From an uncultured Pseudomonadales bacterium (GTDB lineage: Bacteria > Pseudomonadota > Gammaproteobacteria > Pseudomonadales > Pseudohongiellaceae), in assembly GCA_938082955.1 (NCBI GenBank), contig CALKDE010000290.1:1-6644 (forward strand): a stretch of DNA of 6,644 nt, given 5' to 3'. The notes beneath the pieces are model-generated. The model was not told the DNA's origin, ran no database searches, and saw nothing but the letters and a program-made list of their open reading frames with translations. This document shows, one piece after another, positions 1 through 5,150 of this stretch (within the stretch, counting starts at the first letter, position 1; each line of letters opens with the position of its first letter). The position numbers and the translations under genes are program-made.

Positions 1-300
1 GCGTTCCAGGCAAGCATTGGTCTTACCGTTGCTGCTGCATTTGGTCTCATCTTCGCATCGGTTTATTCTCTTTGGGTTATTCAGAAGGTTTTCCATGGCG
101 CTTATCGAAACTCGGACTTCGATGACACTCACCTAGCCGACCTGAGTCGTCGCGAGATGTTTTATTTTGGGGCGATGATGATTGGTTTGATTTGGATGGG
201 TATGTACCCACAGAGCTTTTTGGATATGTCGTCCACTACCCTGACGAATTTACTTAACGAAACTGGGCAGCTTCTCTACACGCAGGGCAGCGAGCTATGA
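1..300 (+). CDS. nuoM: NADH-quinone oxidoreductase subunit M, C-terminal end (partial)
   Basis: This is the last 99 codons of the complex I antiporter-like subunit NuoM, open from the first base of the window and ending in TGA at 298-300. NuoM is an inner-membrane subunit of the proton-pumping arm of NADH:ubiquinone oxidoreductase. The visible part shows the family's last transmembrane segments and their connecting loop. A helix ends in SLWVIQKVFHG, a cytoplasmic loop contains DLSRREM, and a final helix leads to the typical MGMYPQSFLD ending. Residue-level resemblance to NuoM C-termini (YSLW..Q..FHG, DL..RE, G.YP..FLD) is strong, and the gene sits directly before nuoN as in standard nuo operons. 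The stop codon overlaps the nuoN start (ATGA), which implies translational coupling. The 5' portion lies outside the window. Identification is confident; only the truncation limits it. Confidence 0.95.
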   Translation, partial: AFQASIGLTVAAAFGLIFASVYSLWVIQKVFHGAYRNSDFDDTHLADLSRREMFYFGAMMIGLIWMGMYPQSFLDMSSTTLTNLLNETGQLLYTQGSEL

Positions 301-1760
301 TTACGTCGTTCAATGATTTACTTCCACTACTGCCACTGCTTATAGTGACGGCGACGTCCGTAGTAGCAATGCTGATGATTGGTATACGCCGTAGTTACAT
401 CGCCACCGGTGCCATAACGATTACTGGACTGTTAGTGGCAACACTGGTTGCTGTGTCAATGATGGGCGGGACGAGTCAGCAAGTTACACCGCTGCTAATT
501 ATCGATCAGTACAGCCTATTATTTACTGTTGTTGTTTGCGCATCGGCAATGATTCTTGCTGTATTGAGCTTTCCCTATTTCTTCGAGCTGGATGATCAAA
601 AAGAAGAATACTTCCTGCTGCTAACGATCGCGACTGTCGGCGCTATCGTGATGGTGAGCAGCAATCATTTCGTGAGCACCGTGTTAGGCCTAGAGACACT
701 CAGTATGTCTTTGTATGGCATGATCGCCTATCCCTTGCACAGTGCGAAATCCGCGAAGTTTCCGCTGGAAGCATCGGTTAAATATCTTGTTCTTTCGGCG
801 GCCGCTTCTGGCTTTATCTTATTCGGTATGGCCCTGATTTACGCGCAGACTGGGACGCTTTCATTTGCCAGCGTTACCAAACTGCCCGCCTCCGGGCTGG
901 GAGATGGTTATACGGTTGTTGCGTTGCTGATGGTTGTTTCTGGCATGGCATTCAAACTCTCCCTAGCGCCGTTTCATATGTGGACGCCTGATGTTTATGA
1001 AGGAGCTCCTGTGCCTGCTACGGCGTATCTGGCCACGATTGGTAAAGCGGCGATGTTCGTCGTATTGCTGCGTTTCATACTGATAAGTGACGCGTTGAGC
1101 TTCGATTCAATGGTGGCTGTTCTCACTCTTATCGCCGCCACTTCTATGTTAGTGGGCAATCTGCTGGCTCTGTTGCAAGACAACCTGAAAAGAATTCTGG
1201 CGTATTCGTCTATCGCGCACATGGGTTATCTGCTACTCGCTCTGGTTGCTGGGCACTATGTCACAGGAACAATCGCCGTCGAGGCAATTACCTTCTATCT
1301 GATCGCTTATATGATCATGTCGTTAGGTGCCTTCGGTGTGGCGTCGATCATATCTTCGAGCGAAAAGGAGTTCGATTCGATAAAAGAGTACCGGGGACTT
1401 TTTTGGCGCAACCCTTTATTAGCTACAACTTTTATTGCAATGCTACTTTCTCTTGCGGGCATTCCGCTCACGGTAGGATTTATAGGCAAGTTCTATATTT
1501 TTCTAAGTGGCGTTGAGGCGGGCCTTTGGATGCTGCTAGGGGTGTTGGTGTTGGGCAGTGGCATCGGTCTGTACTACTATCTTCGAATAATCTATCGCAT
1601 GTTCATGCCGGAAAAGCAGTCACTGCCTTATCGAGTTGGTGGTGTGGAGAGTGTTGGTTCCTACGCAGTGCTCGCCATTCTATTATTCTTGTTGCTACTG
1701 TTTGGTATCTATCCCGAACCAATCATGTTGATCGTTGCCACAGCCTCTGCACTCATCTAA
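297..1760 (+). CDS. nuoN: NADH-quinone oxidoreductase subunit N
   Basis: NuoN (487 aa; the E. coli protein is 485) is one of the three antiporter-like membrane subunits of respiratory complex I and contributes a proton channel to NADH:ubiquinone oxidoreductase. The sequence is almost wholly hydrophobic, consistent with the family's 14 transmembrane helices. The key charged residues of the channel are all present. Glu133 lies in LGLETLSMSLYG, Lys220 in GMAFKLSLAPFHMWTPD, Lys250 in LATIGKAA, and Lys398 in GFIGKFYIF; these correspond to E133, K217, K247 and K395 of E. coli. Broken-helix loops with SLAPFH and SLAGIPLTVGF are intact. The ATG overlaps the nuoM stop as ATGA, which fixes the start and suggests translational coupling. 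As in most nuo operons it is the final structural gene; the next gene is an RnfG-like protein rather than another nuo subunit. Nothing suggests inactivation. Confidence 0.97.
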   Translation: MITSFNDLLPLLPLLIVTATSVVAMLMIGIRRSYIATGAITITGLLVATLVAVSMMGGTSQQVTPLLIIDQYSLLFTVVVCASAMILAVLSFPYFFELDDQKEEYFLLLTIATVGAIVMVSSNHFVSTVLGLETLSMSLYGMIAYPLHSAKSAKFPLEASVKYLVLSAAASGFILFGMALIYAQTGTLSFASVTKLPASGLGDGYTVVALLMVVSGMAFKLSLAPFHMWTPDVYEGAPVPATAYLATIGKAAMFVVLLRFILISDALSFDSMVAVLTLIAATSMLVGNLLALLQDNLKRILAYSSIAHMGYLLLALVAGHYVTGTIAVEAITFYLIAYMIMSLGAFGVASIISSSEKEFDSIKEYRGLFWRNPLLATTFIAMLLSLAGIPLTVGFIGKFYIFLSGVEAGLWMLLGVLVLGSGIGLYYYLRIIYRMFMPEKQSLPYRVGGVESVGSYAVLAILLFLLLLFGIYPEPIMLIVATASALI

Positions 1761-1766
1761 GTTTTA

Positions 1767-1805
1767 TTTAGGCTCATCCTAAAAGCGAATCGCGCCGGTT
1801 CGCGC
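1767..1805 (+). other. Short inverted repeats in the nuoN to rnfG-like spacer
   Basis: The 56 bases before the preferred start of the next gene hold two possible hairpins. The first has TTTAGG (1767-1772) and CCTAAA (1778-1783) around a CTCAT loop. The second region (1785-1805) can form GCGAA/TTCGC or, as an alternative, GCGC/GCGC around CGGTTC, and it ends just before the candidate ribosome binding site GGTGGA. Neither hairpin is followed by a T run on the + strand, so an intrinsic terminator is not supported. They could be RNA-processing or translation-tuning structures separating nuoN from the next cistron, or chance. Confidence 0.2.
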
Positions 1806-1816
1806 TGGTGGATAGT

Positions 1817-2464
1817 ATGTCTTCGTTTTTAAAAAATAATTCCCCACAGTGCGCTGTGTTAGCAGCCTTATTGCTCCTGCTTACAGCTGTTAATCTTTTA
1901 ACGGCGGATGGCTTGTTGGAGGCACGGCAGGAATTCGATCGGCGTAATCTCTATCAATTTTTTGACCCCGGCAGCTTTGATAACGATCTAGTGCTAGATA
2001 GCTATTTACTTCCAGCTGTTGCTCAAGGCAGCAAGCTCAGCAACCTGCATTTGCTTAATTTGCACAGGGATCGACTAGCCTACATCGCGAGAAAGGACGG
2101 GCAGGCGGTCTCCGTCGCCGTACCTGCGATTGCAGAAGATGGATTCAACGGCAAGATTGACCTGCTAATCGCAGTAGACATGTTCGGTCGGATTAGCGCC
2201 GCTCGCGTAATCGAAGACATCAATTCCGATCAGCTTTATGGCGTGGTTGATGTTATAGACTCGAAATGGATGAACGAATTCGCAGGGAATAGTATGCGCG
2301 ACATCTTGCGCCTAAGCTGGCAGCCGATTACTGCTGAGAACGAATACGATCAGTTCGTAGGGGCATCGATTACGCCTAAGTCAGTGGCGAACCAAGTCTA
2401 CGATGCGCTCGTTTTCTATCAATCCAATCGAATCGAACTCATGCGTGGAAGTCGAGGAGGTTGA
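1817..2464 (+). CDS. RnfG/RsxG-like FMN-binding-domain protein, motif-altered
   Basis: This resembles the Rnf/Rsx electron-transport subunit G (about 206 aa in E. coli; here 215 aa from ATG). RnfG is anchored by one N-terminal helix, faces the periplasm and carries FMN bound covalently to a Thr through a phosphoester. Visible here are a hydrophobic helix soon after the start (QCAVLAALLLLLTAVNLL), then family-like stretches YIARKDGQAV, EDGFNGKIDLLIAVD, a WMNEFAG segment, and DQFVGASITPKSV. The last aligns with DQFTGATITPRAV of E. coli RsxG. Two motifs deviate: the flavin-attachment [S/T]GAT reads VGAS, and the usual ETPGLG stretch reads as NSDQLY. No other rnf gene is in the window, so I give no symbol. 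A GTG at 1808 is an alternative start, but GGTGGA at 1807-1812 is better placed for ATG 1817. It may be a complex I-linked paralog or a decaying gene; the open frame is intact. Confidence 0.8.
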   Translation: MSSFLKNNSPQCAVLAALLLLLTAVNLLTADGLLEARQEFDRRNLYQFFDPGSFDNDLVLDSYLLPAVAQGSKLSNLHLLNLHRDRLAYIARKDGQAVSVAVPAIAEDGFNGKIDLLIAVDMFGRISAARVIEDINSDQLYGVVDVIDSKWMNEFAGNSMRDILRLSWQPITAENEYDQFVGASITPKSVANQVYDALVFYQSNRIELMRGSRGG

Positions 2465-2471
2465 GTGAGTG

Positions 2472-2516
2472 AGAGAGTTGAGAGGGTAAAGAGGGTAAAG
2501 AGGGTAGAGAGGGCGA
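2472..2516 (+). repeat. 9-bp purine-rich tandem repeat (unit AGAGGGTAA)
   Basis: Four adjacent 9-base units are visible. AGAGGGTAA occurs at 2481-2489 and again at 2490-2498, followed by AGAGGGTAG at 2499-2507 and AGAGGGCGA at 2508-2516. A more diverged copy, AGAGAGTTG, precedes them at 2472-2480. The array begins a few bases after the stop of the RnfG-like gene. It sits in a tract (2454-2520) whose + strand has almost no C. Because the unit is a multiple of three it stays open and would encode repeated Arg-Val-Lys if translated from GTG 2465, but I regard it as non-coding. It resembles a slipped-strand microsatellite. Confidence 0.75.
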
Positions 2517-2524
2517 GGGAAGCT

Positions 2525-2984
2525 ATGACATTCAAGGATCATTTCTCCGAGCATGCACAGGCGCTGCATGGGCTTGATACAGATGTCTTTGTCGATAACG
2601 TTAAAACCTGCCTTGCGGTGTTTTGGCGGCGTGGTGCTAGGCGGTTCATCAGATCAATGTCGCAATCGATGCCCCTATCGATGCCCTTGTGGAGAGATTG
2701 TACGGGGAGATATTTGGCGAGTACTGGCCGCCGCAGAAGTGCTTAGTTGAGAAGCACTATTGGGACATTGGCTTTTTATTCGCGGCATGCCCCGGGTGGA
2801 ATGTCGTCATGACCGGTGAATGGAATCTGCAGCAGTTTTGCGGCTACTTCACTTCGTGCTCAGCCCTGCAGCGCTATAGAAAAAACAAGGGAAGCGACCC
2901 TTTGGAGCTAATGATTGAGGATCTTCATGAGGCGTGGCGCATGGAGTGAGCTGGCCACTCACGGTGAAGCTGGCAAGAGTGTAG
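2525..2984 (+). pseudogene. Class I SAM-dependent methyltransferase remnant (frameshifted, core deleted)
   Basis: Pieces of one methyltransferase family can be read in three frames. Frame 2 from ATG 2525 gives MTFKDHFSEHA, the typical N-terminus (FKDHFS.HA..Y), and continues directly into AQALHGLDTDVF, which matches the family's later AQALHWFD..F segment. About 100 residues holding the SAM-binding glycine motif are therefore missing. Near 2612-2620 the match moves to frame 1 (PCGVLAAWC, then TAG at 2638-2640) and resumes with ALVERLYGEIFGEYWPPQK, then GEWNLQQFCGYF, SALQRYRK and DPLELMIEDLHEAW, ending at TGA 2947-2949. The final WPLTVKLARV and its TAG are found in frame 3 at 2952-2984. An intact relative would be roughly 250 aa. 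AGGGA at 2516-2520 still sits before the ATG. It cannot make a working enzyme. The family assignment rests on remembered conserved motifs, but the order and number of matches make it convincing. Confidence 0.82.
2665..2688 (+). repeat. 12-bp tandem duplication inside the methyltransferase remnant
   Basis: ATCGATGCCCCT (2665-2676) is followed immediately by ATCGATGCCCTT (2677-2688), 11 of 12 bases identical. In the methyltransferase frame it encodes IDAP then IDAL, just before VERLYGEI. Relatives as I recall them have a single copy of this four-residue step, so it looks like a slippage duplication that arose in or after the decay of the gene. Confidence 0.7.
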
Positions 2985-3006
2985 AGCGTTGCCCTGCTGT
3001 GCCGCC

Positions 3007-3035
3007 TTGGTATTAGGGGCTAATCAGACTATCAT
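3007..3035 (+). promoter_or_regulatory. Candidate sigma70 promoter for gpsA
   Basis: TTGGTA (3007-3012, 4 of 6 to TTGACA) and TATCAT (3030-3035, 5 of 6 to TATAAT) are separated by exactly 17 bases. Transcription would start near 3042, giving a leader of about 24 bases before the gpsA ATG at 3066. GAAGGG at 3055-3060 serves as the ribosome binding site, five bases from the start. The site lies downstream of a dead gene, where gpsA needs its own promoter. Prediction is from consensus matching only. Confidence 0.45.
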
Positions 3036-3065
3036 TGCGCGCTCGACAGACAGCGAAGGGCACTC

Positions 3066-4097
3066 ATGTCTACAAGCAAGATTTCGGTTATTGGCGGTGG
3101 TAGCTTCGGCACGGTGATAGCCAATATTACTGCAGAAAATGGCTATGAGGTCAGTTTCTGGATGCGCAGCGAATCCAAGGCAGAACAGCTCAATCGTACT
3201 CGCGAAAACTCGCAATACCTTCCCAACTACCAACTTAATGAAAGAGTTGTTGCCACTTCTGACATGGCGGCAGCGGTGAAAGATAGTAGCCTGATTTTCG
3301 TCGCCGTCCCGAGCTCCTCCTTCCGCCAGGTAGTAAGGGACATGGTTCCGCATCTTGCCCAGAGTACTGTGCTTGTTAGCACCACGAAGGGAATAGAAAG
3401 TGGCAGCTTTGATTTGATGACTCAGATATTGCATCAGGAAGCCCCGAATGCCAAAGTAGGTGTGCTAAGTGGTCCGAACCTTGCTGTGGAGATCGCGAAA
3501 AAAAATCTCACCGGCACCGTGATTGCCAGCCCTGATGAACAAGTGCGCGAATTGGTGAAGAGTGCACTTAAGTCTCAGTATTTTCGAGTCTATGCGAACA
3601 ACGACATGTTCGGTGTGGAATTGGGTGGCTCGCTTAAAAATATTTATGCGATTATTGCCGGGATAGCGACCGCTCTTGGTATGGGTCATAACACCAATAG
3701 CATGTTAGTGACTCGCGCCTTAACTGAGATGGCCAGGTTCGGAAAGGAGTTAGGTGCTGATCCGATGACGTTCTTGGGTTTGGCGGGTGTAGGTGATCTG
3801 ATTGTCACCTGTTCGACGCCATTGAGTCGAAATTACAGAATTGGTCTTGCCCTAGGCAAGGGCGTCCCTCTAGAAGAAGCGATAGCCGAGCTAGGTCAGG
3901 TGGCTGAGGGCGTGAATACGGTTAAGCTGGTGCAAGAGAAGGCCGAAGAATTAGGTGTCTATATGCCGCTGGCTAGCGGACTATATAAGATAATTTATGA
4001 AAATGATTCTCTTGAGAATATAATTTCATCGCTGATGCTGAGTGAACTGGCTCTGGATGTCGAGTTTGCAGCGAATGAAGATAAGATTCTTGACTAG
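3066..4097 (+). CDS. gpsA: Glycerol-3-phosphate dehydrogenase [NAD(P)+]
   Basis: GpsA (343 aa, normal length for the family) is the cytoplasmic enzyme that reduces dihydroxyacetone phosphate to sn-glycerol 3-phosphate with NAD(P)H, supplying the backbone of phospholipids. The N-terminal Rossmann fold shows the dinucleotide motif VIGGGSFGT (residues 8-16). STTKGIE (K108) and SGPNLAVEIA (135-144) follow, then the catalytic lysine K191 in GGSLKNIYAI. GLAGVGDLIVTC (238-249), SRNYRIG (254-260; Arg/Asn of the substrate site) and EGVNTVK (281-287) are all as in active members. A GAAGGG ribosome binding site five bases before the ATG supports the start, and a candidate promoter lies at 3007-3035. It heads a run of same-strand genes (DUF4389 protein, sixA, DUF4892 protein); a weak hairpin after it may reduce read-through. 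I see no missing key residue. Confidence 0.97.
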   Translation: MSTSKISVIGGGSFGTVIANITAENGYEVSFWMRSESKAEQLNRTRENSQYLPNYQLNERVVATSDMAAAVKDSSLIFVAVPSSSFRQVVRDMVPHLAQSTVLVSTTKGIESGSFDLMTQILHQEAPNAKVGVLSGPNLAVEIAKKNLTGTVIASPDEQVRELVKSALKSQYFRVYANNDMFGVELGGSLKNIYAIIAGIATALGMGHNTNSMLVTRALTEMARFGKELGADPMTFLGLAGVGDLIVTCSTPLSRNYRIGLALGKGVPLEEAIAELGQVAEGVNTVKLVQEKAEELGVYMPLASGLYKIIYENDSLENIISSLMLSELALDVEFAANEDKILD

Positions 4098-4123
4098 CGG
4101 TTTATACAGCGCAATAGATAAAC

Positions 4124-4146
4124 GGCACTGAGTCGATCGTGCCTTT
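4124..4146 (+). terminator. Weak possible terminator after gpsA
   Basis: GGCAC (4124-4128) can pair with GTGCC (4139-4143) around a 10-base loop, and TTT follows at 4144-4146. The five-pair GC-rich stem and very short T run make at most a partial, leaky terminator between gpsA and the DUF4389 gene. It could also be incidental. Confidence 0.3.
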
Positions 4147-4157
4147 CAAAACACAGT

Positions 4158-4163
4158 AGAGGA
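4158..4163 (+). promoter_or_regulatory. Ribosome binding site deciding the DUF4389 gene start
   Basis: AGAGGA touches the first ATG (4164) with no spacer but stands six bases before the second in-frame ATG (4170). Normal Shine-Dalgarno spacing therefore favours 4170, two codons downstream of the longest reading. Confidence 0.55.
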
Positions 4164-4169
4164 ATGTCC

Positions 4170-4646
4170 ATGTCAAAAAAACGTAATGAGATTGTAGATA
4201 ATATTATTCAGCCACCGGCTTGGATTCGAGCGCTGTTCGTGGCCGTCTTCGCGATGGCCTCCTATTTCGTTTTACTGCCTTTGGTTCTGGTGTTGAGTAT
4301 CGCGCAAGCGCTGTTCACAATCATTACGGGCAGCGCCAATGCCAACTTAAAATATTTTTCCGCTGCGCTGGAACTGTATGTCTCGCAGCTGTTCAAGTTC
4401 ATGACTTATCTTTCCGATGTAAAGCCGTTCCCATTTTCCGGCTTTCCCGAAGTAAAAGACGACTCACTACTAAAGGAGTCGGCCGTAAAGAAGGGGGCCA
4501 AGGAGAAAGCATCCGCTACAAGTGCGGCGGTAAAGAAACCTGCAGCTAAGAAGAAGTCTGTTAAAAAGAAGGCGGCGAAGAAGTCTCCTAGAACTACCGA
4601 GAAGCCCGAGGTAGATGCAGGAGACAAAGGCGCTAGCGATTCCTAA
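4170..4646 (+). CDS. DUF4389 membrane protein with lysine/alanine-rich tail
   Basis: This is a DUF4389-family inner-membrane protein (158 aa from ATG 4170; 160 from ATG 4164). No biochemical function is established for the family that I know of. A short polar N-terminus leads to PPAWIRALFVAVFA and a long hydrophobic stretch (about residues 20-52) able to span the membrane once or twice. Next come the family-like ITGSANANLKYFSAALELYVSQLFKFMTY segment (split by conserved N, L and Y positions) and the hallmark KPFPFSGFPE. The last roughly 57 residues are low-complexity and strongly basic (17 Lys, with runs such as KKPAAKKKSVKKKAAKK), like histone-H1-type bacterial tails. They end in a small acidic stretch. 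Most members I recall stop soon after the KPFPF region, so the tail looks like an addition. It lies between gpsA and sixA, an arrangement I recall from Pseudomonas relatives. Family call fairly confident; role unknown. Confidence 0.85.
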   Translation: MSKKRNEIVDNIIQPPAWIRALFVAVFAMASYFVLLPLVLVLSIAQALFTIITGSANANLKYFSAALELYVSQLFKFMTYLSDVKPFPFSGFPEVKDDSLLKESAVKKGAKEKASATSAAVKKPAAKKKSVKKKAAKKSPRTTEKPEVDAGDKGASDS

Positions 4647-4673
4647 ACAGTGCTAGGCTGAAGAGAAACTGAG

Positions 4674-5132
4674 ATGCTAGTCTATTTGTTACGTCATGCG
4701 ATAGCACAAGACAGGGCTGCATCGGATTCAGCAAGAGACTTAACTGTCGAGGGGCTCGCTCAGGCTCGTTCGCTAACTGAGAAATTCAAGCAGTATTCCC
4801 CCGCAATGGATCGAGTTCTTTGCAGTCCCTACAATAGGGCGCAGCAGACGGCGGCTGCCGTGATGAGACTATTCCCCGATCTGGTCCTTACCACTGATGA
4901 GAGTATTAAACCCGGTGGCGATGTCTATGGCGTGTTAGACGCTATCGAGGGAATCGATGTGCGGCATCTGTTGATTGTTAGCCACAATCCATTCCTGTCT
5001 AACTTGCTGTCGGTGATGGTGGATGGCACTATGGAGTCACATCGCTACGTTGCTAACGCGACTCTGCATTGCCTATCGATGGATGTCGTAGCGCCAGGAT
5101 GCGCTAAAATTGCGTACATGCTAGAACCGTAA
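4674..5132 (+). CDS. sixA: Phosphohistidine phosphatase SixA
   Basis: SixA (152 aa; the E. coli protein is 161) is a small cytoplasmic histidine phosphatase of the phosphoglycerate-mutase-like superfamily. It removes phosphate from phosphohistidine proteins; in E. coli the described targets are the ArcB HPt domain and the nitrogen phosphotransferase protein NPr. The catalytic signature is LLRHAIAQD (R7, H8), with RHA where other superfamily members have RHG. DLTVEG (22-27) follows, then the CSPYNRAQQTA box with R55, PGGDV (80-84), and the second catalytic histidine H104 in IVSHNPFLS. It is compact and lacks the extra domains of larger mutase-fold enzymes. It starts 27 bases after the DUF4389 gene with only a weak purine-rich ribosome binding site (AAGAGAAA), suggesting co-transcription. 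All catalytic residues are present. The substrate in this organism cannot be read from sequence. Confidence 0.92.
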   Translation: MLVYLLRHAIAQDRAASDSARDLTVEGLAQARSLTEKFKQYSPAMDRVLCSPYNRAQQTAAAVMRLFPDLVLTTDESIKPGGDVYGVLDAIEGIDVRHLLIVSHNPFLSNLLSVMVDGTMESHRYVANATLHCLSMDVVAPGCAKIAYMLEP

Positions 5133-5150
5133 GAAACCCGTGAGAAATCC

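Noticed and set aside
1526..1771. 81-codon + frame overlapping the end of nuoN
   Set aside because: Overlaps the conserved C-terminal helices of NuoN in another frame and has no recognisable features.
2472..2516. Purine repeat as a CRISPR array
   Set aside because: Units are only 9 bases, directly adjacent with no spacers, and no cas gene is present.
2465..2746. 93-codon frame opening with GTG right after the RnfG-like stop
   Set aside because: Its first 20 codons are the 9-bp repeat array and its last part is out of frame relative to the recognisable methyltransferase. Only the middle (from ATG 2525) is family-like, so it is part of the pseudogene.
2553..2750. 65-codon + frame inside the methyltransferase remnant
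   Set aside because: Cys/Arg-rich composition typical of an off-frame reading, with no family resemblance and overlap with frames that do match.
3024..3434. 136-codon reverse-strand frame opposite the 5' part of gpsA
   Set aside because: Lies almost wholly within the certain gpsA gene, has no recognisable domain or ribosome binding site, and is a shadow of it.
4090..4120. TTGACT as a -35 box for the DUF4389 gene
   Set aside because: The hexamer is good, but the best -10 (TAGATA) is 19 bases away and poor, and TTGACT spans the last codons of gpsA.
4406..4627. Reverse-strand frame rich in Phe and Ala opposite the DUF4389 tail
   Set aside because: Its composition is simply the complement of Lys/Ala codons on the + strand. 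The hydrophobic appearance is an artefact.
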